Shown here in pieces: positions 8,381 to 15,963 of a stretch of DNA of 47,638 nucleotides. This DNA comes from Leucobacter sp. 7(1) (GTDB lineage: Bacteria > Actinomycetota > Actinomycetes > Actinomycetales > Microbacteriaceae). The notes beneath the pieces were generated by a model that worked only from the letters and a program-made list of their open reading frames with translations, was not told the origin of the DNA and did not search any database. The DNA lies in the NCBI RefSeq assembly GCF_900163635.1, contig NZ_FUID01000097.1, positions 1 to 47,638 on the forward strand, in the 5' to 3' direction. Numbering within the stretch: the first letter of the stretch is position 1; every line of letters starts with the position of its first letter. The position numbers were made by a program, and so were the translations under genes.

Positions 8381-9109
8381 GTGAGGAACACGCTGGATCA
8401 GCACCCGCGCGTGGCCCCTGGTCACGCTTCACCGCTCGACACCCGACTCGAGGTGACGCACGAGAGATTCGTCGCGGAACGCCCGCCCGGGGCCGAAGAA
8501 GACGTCCACATGATCGCCGAGATCGTGGATCACGTGATCGAACGGTGCACCACGCCCGGTGATCTTGTGTGCGACCCGTTCGCCGGATTCGGCACCACGA
8601 TCCACCGCGCCACGGCCCTCGGCCGCCGGGCAATTGGTATTGAGTTACTGCCCGAACGGATCGCGCTCCTCCAGCAGCGCAGCCCCGAAGCCCGGGTGAT
8701 CGAGGGCGACGCTCGCGAGATGCTCCGCCTCCTGGTGCCGGAACTGGCGGCGGATCCATCTTCCCCGCACGTGGATCTCGTACTGACCTCACCGCCCTAC
8801 ATGACGGCGGAGGATCACGCGGCTGATCCGCTCACCGCCTACGAGCTTGATACGGGCGACTACGACCGCTATCTGACCGAGCTCGGGCTCGTGGCGGCGC
8901 AGTGCGCACGAGTGGTGCGCCCCGGCGGCTTCGTGGTCTGGAACATGGCGGATATCGTGCACCGGGGCCAGCTGACCCCACTGATCTCAGATTGCACTCG
9001 GGTGCTGCGAGCGCACCTCCGCGAGGTGAGCGTTACCGAGATCGCGTGGGATCGGCACCCGCATGATCTTGTCGCAGACGCCCTCCTCGTGTTCCGTCGG
9101 CCGGAGTAA
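8381..9109 (+). CDS. Orphan DNA methyltransferase (SPPY type)
   Basis: A 242-residue S-adenosylmethionine methyltransferase. Motif I DPFAGFGTT is at residues 65-73, the acidic residue of motif II in IGIELLPER (83-92), and the catalytic motif IV TSPPY at 136-140. SPPY is typical of N4-cytosine (some N6-adenine) amino-methyltransferases. Motif order is I then IV, unlike the usual beta class (IV first), and there is little room for a target-recognition domain. No restriction gene is adjacent, so it is a solitary enzyme. A tRNA or rRNA N2-guanine methyltransferase is a less likely alternative. Leaderless GTG start. Confidence 0.8.
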   Translation: MRNTLDQHPRVAPGHASPLDTRLEVTHERFVAERPPGAEEDVHMIAEIVDHVIERCTTPGDLVCDPFAGFGTTIHRATALGRRAIGIELLPERIALLQQRSPEARVIEGDAREMLRLLVPELAADPSSPHVDLVLTSPPYMTAEDHAADPLTAYELDTGDYDRYLTELGLVAAQCARVVRPGGFVVWNMADIVHRGQLTPLISDCTRVLRAHLREVSVTEIAWDRHPHDLVADALLVFRRPE

Positions 9110-9150
9110 CCGGAAAGCCACGCGCGCAGGATCTGCCCGGAGAGTGCCGG

Positions 9151-9244
9151 TAGTCTGGGGAGGCGCAGGCAATACAGGCGACCGGACGGGACGGCCCGGA
9201 CGTGTGATCGGCGCGGGGACGGCCCCGCGGATGAGGAATCTCTC
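9151..9244 (+). promoter_or_regulatory. Promoter and structured leader of the chaA gene
   Basis: TAGTCT at 9151-9156 is a plausible -10. It would give a leader of roughly 80 nt, long compared with the leaderless neighbours. The leader ends in a 7-bp hairpin CGCGGGG-ACGG-CCCCGCG (9212-9229) directly before the ribosome site GAGGA (9233-9237). Cation-transporter genes often have riboswitch leaders, but I cannot match a known class such as yybP-ykoY here. Confidence 0.4.
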
Positions 9245-10438
9245 GTGACCACCGTAACTTCCGTAGAATCCGTAAGCGTGCGATCTATTTTTACCCGCTC
9301 CGCTATCATCCGCCTGATTCTCGGGTGGGGTGCGTTCGTTGCCCTGATGCTCTCGGGTTCCCTGCTGGACCCCCCGGTCCCCACTCCGCCGCTCGTCGGC
9401 GCACTGGTGATCATCATCGCGGTAATTCTCGTGTGTGCGTTCGGCGTAGTGCACGAAGCTGAGCACCTGGCGCACCGACTCGGCGACCCCTACGGCTCGC
9501 TTGTGCTCACGCTTTCGATCGTGCTGATCGAGGTTGTGCTCATCTCCGCGGTGATGCTCGGCCCGGGCAAGCAAGAGACAATCGCCCGCGACTCAGTCAT
9601 GGCCGTTTCGATGATCATCCTGAACGCCGTTGTGGGGCTCTCCCTCCTGTTGGGAGGCCTGAAGCGAGGCGGCATGCAGCACAACAGCACGGGAACGTCG
9701 AGCTACCTGGCGCTGATCGTGGTGCTGTCCTCACTGGCTTTCGCGCTTCCGGCAATGATCGGCGTGGACGGCTCGTACACGCCCGCGCAGGTCATCCCCA
9801 TTGTGGTGCTGACCCTCGCGCTCTACGCGTTTTTCCTGTACAGGCAGATGGGCACCCAGGCGGATGACTTCCGTGAGGTCGATCCTGGGCTTCGTGCAGC
9901 AGGAGAACACAGCGCGCCGGATCAGGCCGCAGCAACTCCTGATATCGCCGCACGCCCGAGTATCGGGCAGGTCTTCGCTGAGCACCGCACCGAGATCCTG
10001 CTCCGTGTACTTCTGCTCGTCATCACCGTGCTCCCGATCGTTCTGCTCTCGCACGACATGGCCACGCTGCTCGACGACGGCCTCGGCCGGATGGGTGCCC
10101 CGGTCGCGCTCGCCGGGATCTTGATCGCAATGATCGTGTTCCTCCCCGAGTCGATCACGTCCGTGCGAGCGGCATTGGGCGGCGAGGTGCAGCGCGTCAG
10201 TAACCTCTGCCACGGGGCACTCGTCTCCACGGTGGGCCTCACGATCCCCGCCGTGCTGATTATTGGGAGCCTGACCGGGCAGACGGTTGTGCTCGCGGAG
10301 ACCCCCACAAACCTGCTCATGCTCGGCGTCACGCTGCTCCTCACCGTGACCACGTTCTCGGCAAAGAAGGTCACAGCCATGCACGGCGCGGCACACCTCG
10401 TGGTGTTCGCCGTGTACGGGTTGACAGTGTTCGCTTAG
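9245..10438 (+). CDS. chaA: Calcium/sodium:proton antiporter, ChaA family
   Basis: A 397-residue inner-membrane antiporter of the Ca2+/cation antiporter superfamily, exporting Ca2+ or Na+ in exchange for protons. It has about eleven hydrophobic segments. The two family repeats each carry an acidic ion-binding motif: VVHEAEHLAHRLGD with LSIVLIEVVLI in the first half (about residues 68-105), and IVFLPESITSVRAAL in the second (about 300). A charged cytosolic loop (about 205-245) joins the halves. Length matches ChaA (about 366) with a short N-terminal extension. The start GTG 9245 follows GAGGA at 7 nt. It overlaps the convergent tetR gene by 4 bp. Confidence 0.9.
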   Translation: MTTVTSVESVSVRSIFTRSAIIRLILGWGAFVALMLSGSLLDPPVPTPPLVGALVIIIAVILVCAFGVVHEAEHLAHRLGDPYGSLVLTLSIVLIEVVLISAVMLGPGKQETIARDSVMAVSMIILNAVVGLSLLLGGLKRGGMQHNSTGTSSYLALIVVLSSLAFALPAMIGVDGSYTPAQVIPIVVLTLALYAFFLYRQMGTQADDFREVDPGLRAAGEHSAPDQAAATPDIAARPSIGQVFAEHRTEILLRVLLLVITVLPIVLLSHDMATLLDDGLGRMGAPVALAGILIAMIVFLPESITSVRAALGGEVQRVSNLCHGALVSTVGLTIPAVLIIGSLTGQTVVLAETPTNLLMLGVTLLLTVTTFSAKKVTAMHGAAHLVVFAVYGLTVFA

Positions 10439-11019
10439 GAACGGCTCTCGGGGGTCGTGCCGTGCTGCTCCTGATCGCGGCCCCCGATGAGCGCCTCCAT
10501 GCGAGCTACACCGAAGCGCCACGCGCGCTCGATGTCACCGTCGAGGTGAAAGCCGCCACCCAGTTCCATACTCACGAAACCCGTTGCCCATGCGGTCAGG
10601 GTGCGTGCAGCATCGAGCACATTGTCCGCGGGCACTACGCGCCCCACGAGGCGAAGTACCGCCGCGCTCGCCGCCGCGGGTGCGGCCGTCGTTGTGCTCC
10701 CCCCGGCCCTCGGCTGCCCCTGGCCCATAATCAGCCGGAACGATTCGGGTCGCTCATGACCAAATGCCCGGAACCGATCCGCGAGATCGGCGAGGTTCTG
10801 CGCCGCATCGAGCCGCGCTCCGAGCTCACGCAGCTTCGCGTCCGCCACAAGCTGGAGCAGCGTTTCCCGGCCGTCGACCCGTTTGTACAGCGACGGCGCA
10901 CGCACCCCGACGCCCACGGCAACGGCCTGCATCGTGAGCCCGTCCACCCCATCACGCTCGAGAATCTCGCTCGCCGTGCGAACAATTTCGGGGAGTGTGG
11001 TCTTGTCGGGTGCGGCCAT
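10435..11019 (-). CDS. TetR-family repressor (WHG-type C-terminal domain)
   Basis: A 194-residue TetR-type repressor. The N-terminal helix-turn-helix reads LPEIVRTASEILERDGVDGL followed by VGVRAPSLYKRVDG (residues about 8-56). The C-terminal part (FHLDGDIERAWRFGVARME) fits the WHG/TetR_C_33 ligand domain. The frame is open to 11049, but ATG 11019 is preferred because a consensus TATAGT (11026-11031, minus strand) lies 6 nt upstream, and the longer form would start inside the operator. Divergent from the metallo-hydrolase gene, which is its likely target. Confidence 0.88.
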   Translation of the reverse strand: MAAPDKTTLPEIVRTASEILERDGVDGLTMQAVAVGVGVRAPSLYKRVDGRETLLQLVADAKLRELGARLDAAQNLADLADRFRAFGHERPESFRLIMGQGQPRAGGSTTTAAPAAASAAVLRLVGRVVPADNVLDAARTLTAWATGFVSMELGGGFHLDGDIERAWRFGVARMEALIGGRDQEQHGTTPESRS

Positions 11020-11025
11020 ACCCCC

Positions 11026-11076
11026 ACTATAGCTATTGACGTTAGCCATGATGGCTAATTAGAGTAGCCATCATGG
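11026..11076. promoter_or_regulatory. Divergent tetR / metallo-hydrolase promoters with operator
   Basis: Plus strand: TTGACG (11036-11041), an 18-bp spacer, TAGAGT (11060-11065), 7 nt, then ATG 11073. The spacer is filled by the perfect palindrome TTAGCCATGATGGCTAA (11042-11058). A second partial copy, TAGCCATCATGG, spans 11065-11076 over the -10 edge and start codon. Minus strand: TATAGT (11026-11031), 6 nt, ATG 11019; the palindrome covers its -35 region. A bound TetR dimer would block both promoters. Confidence 0.8.
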
Positions 11077-11822
11077 AACTCACACCAGGCCTGCACCGCA
11101 TCGGCTCCGACATCGTCGCCGCCTACCTCATCGTGACCCCCGAGGGCATCACTGTGGTCGACGCGGGCCTTCCCGGACACTGGCGCGACCTCAGAAAAAA
11201 GCTCGCACAGCTCGACCGCTCAGTCAGCGATATCCGCGCGGTGCTCCTCACCCACGGCGACTCCGACCATTTGGGCTTCGCTGAGCGACTCCGCCGCGAC
11301 CACGACGTACCCGTGTACCTCCACCCGGGCGATGCTGACCGGGCCGGAGGTGGCCCGAAGCCGAAAAACGCGAGACAGACCTCCCGCCCAGGGGCGCTGC
11401 TGGGCTTCTTTGGCTACGCACTCCGCAAGGGCGGAATGCGCACTGCCTGGGTCACCGCAACGCACCCCCTCCGGGACGGAGAAACGCTCGATCTTCCCGG
11501 CACCCCACGGGTAATCGCGCTCCCCGGCCACTCAGCCGGGAGCGTTGCCTTCCACTCGCCACTCGTGGATGCTGTGTTCGTGGGCGACGGGCTCACCACA
11601 CGCCATGTACTCACCGGCCACACAGGGCCTCAGCCAGCGCCATTCACTGACAAACCCGCAGAGGCACTCCGCTCACTGAACCACCTCATCGCTACTGGCG
11701 CGCGCTGGGTGCTCCCGGGGCACGGGGCCCCGTGGGGCGCCGGAGTAGACCAGGCTGTCACCGCGGTGACCAATGCCGCCCCCGCCGCTGAATCGCGCAC
11801 ACGCAAGGGCTCAATTCGCTAG
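11073..11822 (+). CDS. Metallo-beta-lactamase-fold hydrolase
   Basis: A 249-residue protein with the MBL fold. The metal-binding motif reads THGDSDHLG at about residues 61-69, with Asp where the canonical HxHxDH motif has its second His. Further metal ligands are probably in LPGHSAGS (about 150), FVGDGL (about 170) and VLPGHGAP (about 212). Family members hydrolyse thioesters, lactones or phosphodiesters; the substrate here is unknown. It is probably repressed by the divergent TetR protein. The ATG is 7 nt after the -10, so the message is leaderless. Confidence 0.87.
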   Translation: MELTPGLHRIGSDIVAAYLIVTPEGITVVDAGLPGHWRDLRKKLAQLDRSVSDIRAVLLTHGDSDHLGFAERLRRDHDVPVYLHPGDADRAGGGPKPKNARQTSRPGALLGFFGYALRKGGMRTAWVTATHPLRDGETLDLPGTPRVIALPGHSAGSVAFHSPLVDAVFVGDGLTTRHVLTGHTGPQPAPFTDKPAEALRSLNHLIATGARWVLPGHGAPWGAGVDQAVTAVTNAAPAAESRTRKGSIR

Positions 11823-11849
11823 GCGCCTCAGAGATCGGGAATCCCCGCG

Positions 11850-12824
11850 CTACAGCAGTTCGGCACGCAGCTGCGCTGCGGACTTCGGAGAAAGCAGGCC
11901 AGGCGCAATATCGAAGGGTGTTTTCGCCCCGTGGGCGCCGGTGGCCGCCAGGCGCGCGGCCGCGCGCGCGTACGCGACGAGAACGCTCGCGGTAAACTCT
12001 GGATTCGAATCGAGCTGCAGTCGGTACTCGATTGTCTGTGTGGCGCCAGGCGAGGACTCACCGCTCCGAATCACGAAGCCGCCGTGGGGCATGCCGGCGT
12101 GATCTCGAGCCAGCTCCTCCGCCGAGATGAACGTGACCGTCGTGTCGTACGGCGCAAAGTAGTCAGGCATGGTGACGATGGCCTCGCGAACCTGTTCCGG
12201 ATCCGCCCCATCCTTGAGCACCACGAAGCACTCACGGTCGTGCTTGTCCCGCGTCGTCAGCTCGGGCTGCTCCCCCGCACGCACCCGCTGGATTGCCTCG
12301 TCGGCCGGGATCGTATACTGCACAGCACCGGCGACGCCCGGAACACGGCGCAGCGCGTCCGAGTGGCCCTGACTCAGCCCGCGACCCCAGAACGTGTACG
12401 TCTCTCCCTGCGCGAGGATCGCTTCCCCGTAGAGGCGGTTGATGGAGAACAGTCCCGGATCCCACCCTGTCGAAATTACCGCGGTTGTTCCCGCGGCCCG
12501 CGCTGCCGCGTCTACGGAGGCAAAGTGCTCGGGGATCTGTCCGTGATTGTCGTAGCTGTCAACCACGGAGAATTGCGCCGCAAGCTCGGGAGTTTGTTCG
12601 GGCAGGTCGCTCTTCGATCCGCCGCACAGCACAAGCACGTCGATCTCGCCGCGCCGACTCGCAAGCGAGTCCAGCGCAAACACCTCGGCCCCGCTCGTTG
12701 CCACCTCGGCTGGATCACGACGCGTGAACACGCCAACAAGGTCCATATCGGCCTGCAACCCGATCGCGGTCTCGACGCCCCGCCCGAGGTTGCCATAGCC
12801 AACAATGCCGATGCGGATGCTCAT
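11850..12824 (-). CDS. ddh: meso-diaminopimelate D-dehydrogenase
   Basis: A 324-residue NADPH-dependent enzyme making meso-diaminopimelate from tetrahydrodipicolinate in one step of lysine biosynthesis. The sequence closely follows the Corynebacterium glutamicum protein: NADP-binding GIVGYGNLGRGVE at the N-terminus, then DSYDNH, VISTGWDPGLFSINR, TFWGRGLSQGHSDALRRVPG, QYTIP, and the C-terminal MPHGG and NPEFTAS. Start ATG 12824 has GAGAAAGG upstream; the open frame continues to 12953 without support. It lies downstream of aceA in the same direction but behind a terminator, so probably has its own promoter. Confidence 0.95.
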   Translation of the reverse strand: MSIRIGIVGYGNLGRGVETAIGLQADMDLVGVFTRRDPAEVATSGAEVFALDSLASRRGEIDVLVLCGGSKSDLPEQTPELAAQFSVVDSYDNHGQIPEHFASVDAAARAAGTTAVISTGWDPGLFSINRLYGEAILAQGETYTFWGRGLSQGHSDALRRVPGVAGAVQYTIPADEAIQRVRAGEQPELTTRDKHDRECFVVLKDGADPEQVREAIVTMPDYFAPYDTTVTFISAEELARDHAGMPHGGFVIRSGESSPGATQTIEYRLQLDSNPEFTASVLVAYARAAARLAATGAHGAKTPFDIAPGLLSPKSAAQLRAELL

Positions 12825-12889
12825 GAAGTGCCTTTCTCCCCGATGCAACACGGCACCGGTCCGATCTGAACGCGATGGCGCCCCAAACA

Positions 12890-12900
12890 GCCATGATGGC
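12890..12900. promoter_or_regulatory. Possible second TetR operator upstream of ddh
   Basis: GCCATGATGGC repeats the core of the palindrome between tetR and the metallo-hydrolase gene, 66-76 bp before the ddh start. The same 11-mer pattern (GCCATCATGGC) also occurs inside gabT near 43938, where it is probably chance, so the match is suggestive only. Confidence 0.3.
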
Positions 12901-12956
12901 GTGAGCTCAGGCGCAGGGTCAACTTTCGGCGCTGCGGCACGCCCCGGGAACAACGA

Positions 12957-12986
12957 GGCGGGGCCCGGCTCTCGCCGGACCCCGCC
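12957..12986 (-). terminator. Hairpin terminator after aceA
   Basis: GGCGGGG-C-CCGGC, loop TCTC, GCCGG-A-CCCCGCC: a 12-bp GC stem with one internal mismatch, 15 bp past the aceA stop codon. No T tract follows, as is common in high-GC actinobacteria. Confidence 0.7.
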
Positions 12987-13000
12987 CCAGTTCGTGAACC

Positions 13001-14593
13001 TTAGAACTGGTTCATCGTGTTGTCCTTGCCGCCAGCCTTGAGGGCTGCGTCACCGGCGAAGTACTCCTTGTGGTTGTCACCGATGTCACTGCCCGCCATG
13101 TTCTGGTGCTTGACCGTCGCAATTCCCTGGCGGATCTCCTCACGCTGTACGTCGCGGACGTAGGTCAGCATGCCTTCGTCGCCGAAGTAGCCCTTGGCCA
13201 GGTTGTCCGTGGACAGTGCGGCCGTGTGGTAGGTCGGCAGGGTGATGAGGTGGTGGAAGATGCCGGCGCGAGCTGCGCCGTCCTTCTGGAAGGTGCGGAT
13301 CTTCTCGTCGGCGAGCTCGGCGAGTTCGGTGGTGTCGTACTCGACACTCATCAGCTTGTCGCGGTCGTACGCGGACACGTCCTTGCCCTCTTCGGCCAGC
13401 TGGTCGAAGGCCTGCTGGCGGAAGTTGAGGGTCCAGTTGAACGAGGGGCTGTTGTTGTAGACGAGCTTCGCGTTCGGGATGACCTCGCGGATGCGATCCA
13501 CCATGCCGGCGATCTGCTCCACGTGCGGCTTCTCGGTTTCGATCCAGAGCAGGTCAGCACCGCTCTGCAGCGAGGTGATGCAGTCGAGCACGCAGCGGTC
13601 CTCGCCCGTGCCCTTGCGGAACTGGAACAGGTTCGATGCGAGACGCTTGGGACGGAGAAGCTTGCCATCGCGCTTGATGACAACGTCGCCGTTCCCGAGA
13701 TCAGCCTCGGAGATCTCTTCCACGTCGAGGAACGAGTTGTACTGGTCGCCGAGGTCGCCGGGGGCGTTCGTGACGGCGAGCTTCTGCGTGAGGCCGGCAC
13801 CGAGTGAGTCGGTGCGCGCCACGATCACGCCGTTGTCGATCCCCATCTCGAGGAACGCGTAGCGCACCGCGTTGATCTTCGCGGTGAAGTCCTCGTGCGG
13901 GACCGTCACCTTGCCGTCCTGATGGCCGCACTGCTTCTCGTCAGAAACCTGGTTCTCGATCTGAATGGCGCACGCGCCGGCCTCGATCATCTTCTTTGCG
14001 AGCAGGTACGTTGCCTCGGGGTTGCCGAAGCCTGCGTCGATGTCGGCGATGATCGGCACAACGTGCGTCTCGTAGTTGTCGATCTGCGACTGCAGGAACT
14101 CCACAGCGGTCTCGTCTCCAGCGACCCGGGCGTCGTCGAGCTGCGAGAAGAGCAGGTCGAGCTCGCGAGCGTCAGCCTGACGGAGGAAGGTGTAGAGCTC
14201 CTCGATCAAGGCCGGCACCGAAGTCTTCTCGTGCATCGACTGATCCGGCAGCGGGCCGAACTCGGAGCGGAGAGCGGCGACCATCCAGCCCGAGAGGTAC
14301 AGGTAGCGCTTGTTTGTGGTCTTCAGGTGCTTCTTGATCGAGATCAGCTTCTGCTGGCCGATGAAGCCGTGCCAGACGCCGAGCGACTGCGTGTAGACCG
14401 AGGAATCAGCATCGTACTCAGCCATGTCGCGGCGCATGATGTCGGCGGTGTACTGCGCAATCTCGAGGCCGGTCTTGAACCGGTTCTGGGCACGCATTCG
14501 AGCGACGTACTCAGGATTGACCTGATCCCAGGAGGAACCGTTCGCTGCCTTCAGCGCCTCTACGGCTTCGATGTCGTTCTGGAATGCGGTCAT
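13001..14593 (-). CDS. aceA: Isocitrate lyase (long form)
   Basis: A 530-residue glyoxylate-cycle enzyme that splits isocitrate into succinate and glyoxylate, allowing growth on acetate or fatty acids. The catalytic loop KQCGHQ (signature K-x-C-G-H) is near residue 222. Metal-binding IADIDAGFGNPEATY and LWIETEKPHV are present. The length fits the long ICL subfamily rather than the ~430-residue form. Start ATG 14593 has AAAGGAG upstream. Malate synthase is not in the window. A GATCAC/GTGATC inverted repeat lies just upstream of the ribosome site. Confidence 0.96.
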   Translation of the reverse strand: MTAFQNDIEAVEALKAANGSSWDQVNPEYVARMRAQNRFKTGLEIAQYTADIMRRDMAEYDADSSVYTQSLGVWHGFIGQQKLISIKKHLKTTNKRYLYLSGWMVAALRSEFGPLPDQSMHEKTSVPALIEELYTFLRQADARELDLLFSQLDDARVAGDETAVEFLQSQIDNYETHVVPIIADIDAGFGNPEATYLLAKKMIEAGACAIQIENQVSDEKQCGHQDGKVTVPHEDFTAKINAVRYAFLEMGIDNGVIVARTDSLGAGLTQKLAVTNAPGDLGDQYNSFLDVEEISEADLGNGDVVIKRDGKLLRPKRLASNLFQFRKGTGEDRCVLDCITSLQSGADLLWIETEKPHVEQIAGMVDRIREVIPNAKLVYNNSPSFNWTLNFRQQAFDQLAEEGKDVSAYDRDKLMSVEYDTTELAELADEKIRTFQKDGAARAGIFHHLITLPTYHTAALSTDNLAKGYFGDEGMLTYVRDVQREEIRQGIATVKHQNMAGSDIGDNHKEYFAGDAALKAGGKDNTMNQF

Positions 14594-14618
14594 GGTGACT
14601 CCTTTGTGGTGATGGCCT

Positions 14619-14636
14619 GATCACTTCGCGGTGATC
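14619..14636. promoter_or_regulatory. Inverted repeat in the aceA upstream region
   Basis: GATCAC-TTCGCG-GTGATC, 26-43 bp before the aceA ATG. It could be an operator or a 5'-UTR hairpin. The 14594-14816 gap holds no gene; TAGGCT at 14783-14788 is a candidate -10 for the plus-strand membrane protein gene. Confidence 0.4.
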
Positions 14637-14816
14637 GTTTCGGGCTACTTCTCACTCTGCACCCTCTGCAACCGCCACACCCGCCAATTCGAAGGGGAAA
14701 AACATGCGTATTTCTGCTCGTCGAAAAATCTCCGTCACTGAGGAGGGTTTCTGTGCTGCTCGCCGTTCGCCTCGATGCTCCGTAGGCTGGAGTTCCAGGC
14801 TCACGAGAGGAGCGAG

Positions 14817-15350
14817 ATGACTCCCCCCGTTCCGAACCCGCACCCAGCCCGGGCGGCGAGCTCCGCCACAGCAGGCTCGCCCGGCACGTTCTCAACAACC
14901 GAGCGCGCACACGGTATCGCCCGCGTGGGCCCGCTCGTGGCACTGGGCATTGCGGCGGCGTTTGCAGGGGTCATCGCGTTCGCCACCGGGGTCGCGGCGA
15001 CGTGGCTCCTCCCGCTTGCGCTGCTCGCGTTCGGAGCCTGGTTGGCTTGGGGTGCCAAAATCTCGGTCACGGTGGGCGCGGACCACGCCCGATTCCGCGC
15101 CCCGCTCGTGTCTCGCACCCTGTCCCGCTCCGACGTCACTGCGGTCATCGTCACTTCGGACGACGGCATGAACCCGAGCGCCATCAACTGGCCAGCGGCA
15201 CCCGTCACCGTCGCTGGGGACCGCATGCTCCGCTTCAGTATGGGCGGCACCGCCGTCGTGACAGTCTCGACGTCCACCGGATCCGGCGTCCAGTTCGTGG
15301 CCCGCGACCGGGACACGGCGCAGCGCATCGCGGACGCGTTCCAGCATTAG
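14817..15350 (+). CDS. Small membrane protein, PH-domain-like
   Basis: A 177-residue protein. A disordered N-terminus (Pro/Ala/Ser-rich, about 35 residues) precedes two close membrane helices (GPLVALGIAAAFAGVIAFAT and WLLPLALLAFGAWLAWG). The C-terminal half is a beta-rich soluble domain ending in GVQFVARDRDTAQRIADAFQ. The layout resembles bacterial PH-domain membrane proteins (often annotated as DUF3093-like); I am not certain of the family. The start at 14817 follows GAGAGGAG. Function unknown. Confidence 0.7.
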   Translation: MTPPVPNPHPARAASSATAGSPGTFSTTERAHGIARVGPLVALGIAAAFAGVIAFATGVAATWLLPLALLAFGAWLAWGAKISVTVGADHARFRAPLVSRTLSRSDVTAVIVTSDDGMNPSAINWPAAPVTVAGDRMLRFSMGGTAVVTVSTSTGSGVQFVARDRDTAQRIADAFQH

Positions 15351-15353
15351 GCT
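15348..15353 (+). promoter_or_regulatory. -10 hexamer of the DUF1801 gene
   Basis: TAGGCT overlaps the stop codon of the preceding gene and lies 6 nt before ATG 15360, so this gene is probably transcribed leaderless from within its neighbour's end. Confidence 0.5.
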
Positions 15354-15359
15354 CGGGGC

Positions 15360-15722
15360 ATGACCGAGAAGCCGCAGTCAATCGACGAGCATCTGTCGCG
15401 CCTCGACCCCGCACCCCGAGCGGAACTCGAGCGGATCCGACAGCTTGTGACCGCGCTCGTGCCCGAGGTCACCGAGACCATGAGCTACGGTATGCCCACC
15501 CTGAAGGTCCGGGACCGCGCGCTTGTCTATTTCACCGCGTCGAAGTCGCACCTGAGCTTCTATCCGTCTTCCTGGGCGATCGACGAGCTGCGCGATCAGC
15601 TCACCGGCTACGCCACGACAGCGCACGCCATCAAGTTCACGCTGGACACTCCGTTGCCGAGCGAGCTGATCGAGGCCCTGGTTCGCGTGCACCTGCGCGA
15701 GATTGAGGCCGGCCGGCAGTGA
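15360..15722 (+). CDS. DUF1801 / YdhG-like protein
   Basis: A 120-residue soluble protein of the DUF1801 family (Bacillus YdhG/Fra type, some members called intracellular iron chaperones). Family features are SIDEHLSRLDPAPRAELERI, the central MSYGMPTLKV, SHLSFYP and the C-terminal ATTAHAIKFTLDTPLP with IEALVRVHLREIE. Whether it handles iron cannot be judged here. It starts 9 bp after the preceding stop codon. Confidence 0.85.
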   Translation: MTEKPQSIDEHLSRLDPAPRAELERIRQLVTALVPEVTETMSYGMPTLKVRDRALVYFTASKSHLSFYPSSWAIDELRDQLTGYATTAHAIKFTLDTPLPSELIEALVRVHLREIEAGRQ

Positions 15723-15732
15723 GCCCCGGCAT

Positions 15733-15963
15733 TCAGGCCTCCTGCACGGACTCCTCGAGCAACGCCCGGAAACTCGGTGCAAGCTCACGCACCTGACCAT
15801 TGGAATTGTGGTCAATCGTGAGCACGCGCCCCGATCCGGCAATCCAAATCGTGTTCCCAGCACCGTCGTCGGCGAACACCAGGCCATCTCCGATCTCAGC
15901 ACCGTCGCGCCGCGCGCGCAGCGTCAGTGTTCGGTCGCACGCCCCAAAGCGCCCCGCGGAAAC
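15733..15963 (-). pseudogene. Possible SMI1/KNR4 (SUKH) domain remnant
   Basis: The minus frame ending at 15733 encodes DGLVFADDGAGNTIWIAGSG followed by ELAPSFRALLEESV. This resembles the C-terminal half of SMI1/KNR4 (SUKH) proteins, which often act as immunity proteins to nuclease toxins. The N-terminal half is missing: upstream the frame is low-complexity sequence from a 14-bp tandem repeat and then runs into rarA. No start codon with a ribosome site is visible near the conserved part. It could also be a short functional gene using an upstream start (frame open to 16125). Confidence 0.45.

Noticed and set aside
9151..9244. yybP-ykoY-type manganese riboswitch before chaA
   Set aside because: The GGGGAG run after the -10 is suggestive, but I could not find the second conserved loop, so only a generic structured leader is reported.
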